A stretch of DNA of 6,162 nucleotides from positions 1-6,162 of the forward strand of contig JAQUTB010000113.1 in assembly GCA_028709985.1 (NCBI GenBank). Direction: 5' to 3'. This document shows, in pieces, positions 5,719-6,162 of the stretch. The stretch is from Dethiosulfovibrio sp. GTDB lineage: Bacteria > Synergistota > Synergistia > Synergistales > Dethiosulfovibrionaceae. Numbering within the stretch: the stretch's first letter is position 1; every line of letters starts with the position of its first letter. A program made the translations under genes and the position numbers. Under the pieces are notes generated by a model. It was not told the DNA's origin. It did not search any database and saw only the letters and a list, made by a program, of their open reading frames with translations.

Positions 5719-5735
5719 TTTTCACACCGTGAAAA
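5719..5735. repeat. 17-bp palindrome TTTTCAC-ACC-GTGAAAA, possible operator
   Basis: Perfect 7-bp inverted repeat with a 3-nt spacer, starting 2 nt after the trmFO stop codon. A further GTGAA at 5713-5717 can pair with the same TTCAC, giving an alternative stem. There is no T-run beyond it, so it is not an intrinsic terminator by itself. Its centre (5727) lies about 58 bp upstream of the start expected from the promoter at 5676-5704, a usual distance for an activator site. It does not match the CodY box. Confidence 0.45.
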
Positions 5736-5737
5736 AC

Positions 5738-6162
5738 CTAAGGAACGACTATCCAACTATCGCAGGAAAGATATTCCTCCATAGCCCTGAAGGCTATCTC
5801 CGCGACGGCACGACACCGATCCGGCTTCTGCTTTATCCTGGCCTCCAGCTTGGGGAATATGCCCAGGTTTACGTTGGTGGGCTGAAACTTCTTTACCGTG
5901 TCGTCGCCCAGACGATATATCAAAGAGCCTATGGCGGTCTCTCTGGGCCATTTCGGCAATCCTCTGCCGGTCAGCTCCGCAGCGAAGGCCAAAGACGAAA
6001 CCATCCCCATCGCAACGCTTTCGACGTAGCCCTCACCCCCTGTTATCTGACCGGCTAACCTAAGGTTGTCGGTTCCCTTGACCCTAAGCGATCGATCCAG
6101 CACCTCTGGGGCGTTGACGTAGATATTTCTGTGCATGACACCTTTTCGGACGAACTCGACGT
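5738..6162 (-). CDS. trmFO: TrmFO, folate-dependent tRNA U54 methyltransferase, C-terminal part
   Basis: FAD and methylenetetrahydrofolate-dependent enzyme that methylates U54 of the tRNA T-loop to m5U. About 141 codons are present; the frame stays open to the window edge and begins with VEFVRKGVMHRNIYVNAPEV, the family's conserved FVRxGVMHRNxxxNxP segment. Then come the FAD-domain motif LAGQITGGEGYVES and the region TAIGSLIYRL...KKFQPTNVNLGIFP, which corresponds to FQPMNxNFGLFP in well-studied homologues. The gene ends with TAG at 5740-5738. Position before xerC-hslVU-codY matches the Bacillus order. The hairpin downstream suggests it is transcribed separately from xerC. The N-terminal FAD-binding GxGxxG motif is beyond the window. 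Confidence 0.95.
   Translation of the reverse strand, partial: VEFVRKGVMHRNIYVNAPEVLDRSLRVKGTDNLRLAGQITGGEGYVESVAMGMVSSLAFAAELTGRGLPKWPRETAIGSLIYRLGDDTVKKFQPTNVNLGIFPKLEARIKQKPDRCRAVAEIAFRAMEEYLSCDSWIVVP

Noticed and set aside
5719..5735. CodY box autoregulating the operon
   Set aside because: TTTTC and GAAAA are present but separated by 7 nt rather than 1 nt, so it does not fit the consensus. No other CodY-box-like site was seen by eye in the gaps.

Overview
The window is a compact, all-minus-strand stretch of a bacterial chromosome. Read in the direction of transcription (right to left), the order is trmFO (C-terminal part) - xerC - hslV - hslU - codY - flgB - flgC | terminator | secreted lytic transglycosylase - htpG (N-terminal part). 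The order trmFO-xerC-hslV-hslU-codY-flgB-flgC matches the Bacillus subtilis trmFO-codV-clpQ-clpY-codY-flgB-flgC locus as I remember it. The proteins are diverged, however, and the G+C-rich coding style does not look like Bacillus. A flagellated, probably anaerobic member of Synergistota, or a deep Bacillota-related lineage, is my best guess; this rests on synteny and protein feel, not on a search.

Layout. Positions 5738-6162 hold the end of trmFO. A 171-bp non-coding gap (5567-5737) follows, with a 7+7 bp palindrome, a promoter-like pair, a perfect 17-bp hairpin with a T-tract, and a second promoter-like -10 only 6 nt from the xerC start codon. From 5566 down to 1004 six genes are packed with gaps of 39 nt or less (48 nt before flgB if its TTG start is right) and two TGATG stop/start overlaps, at hslV/hslU and flgB/flgC. 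This is almost certainly one operon joining chromosome-dimer recombination (XerC), an ATP-dependent protease (HslVU), a global nutrient regulator (CodY) and two flagellar rod proteins. A strong intrinsic terminator at 957-988 closes it right after flgC, so fliE/fliF do not follow as they do in Bacillus. Downstream, a lytic transglycosylase with its own good promoter precedes htpG, which has a perfect TATAAT at the end of the transglycosylase gene.

No RNA genes, mobile elements, CRISPR arrays or attachment sites were seen, and no gene-free stretch exceeds 171 bp. I see no undescribed multi-gene system. The points most worth a second look are a CodY whose effector pocket appears to lack the residues that bind branched-chain amino acids in B. 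subtilis, the unusual leader of the xerC operon, a hairpin that can mask the flgB Shine-Dalgarno, and the abrupt end of the flagellar cluster after flgC.
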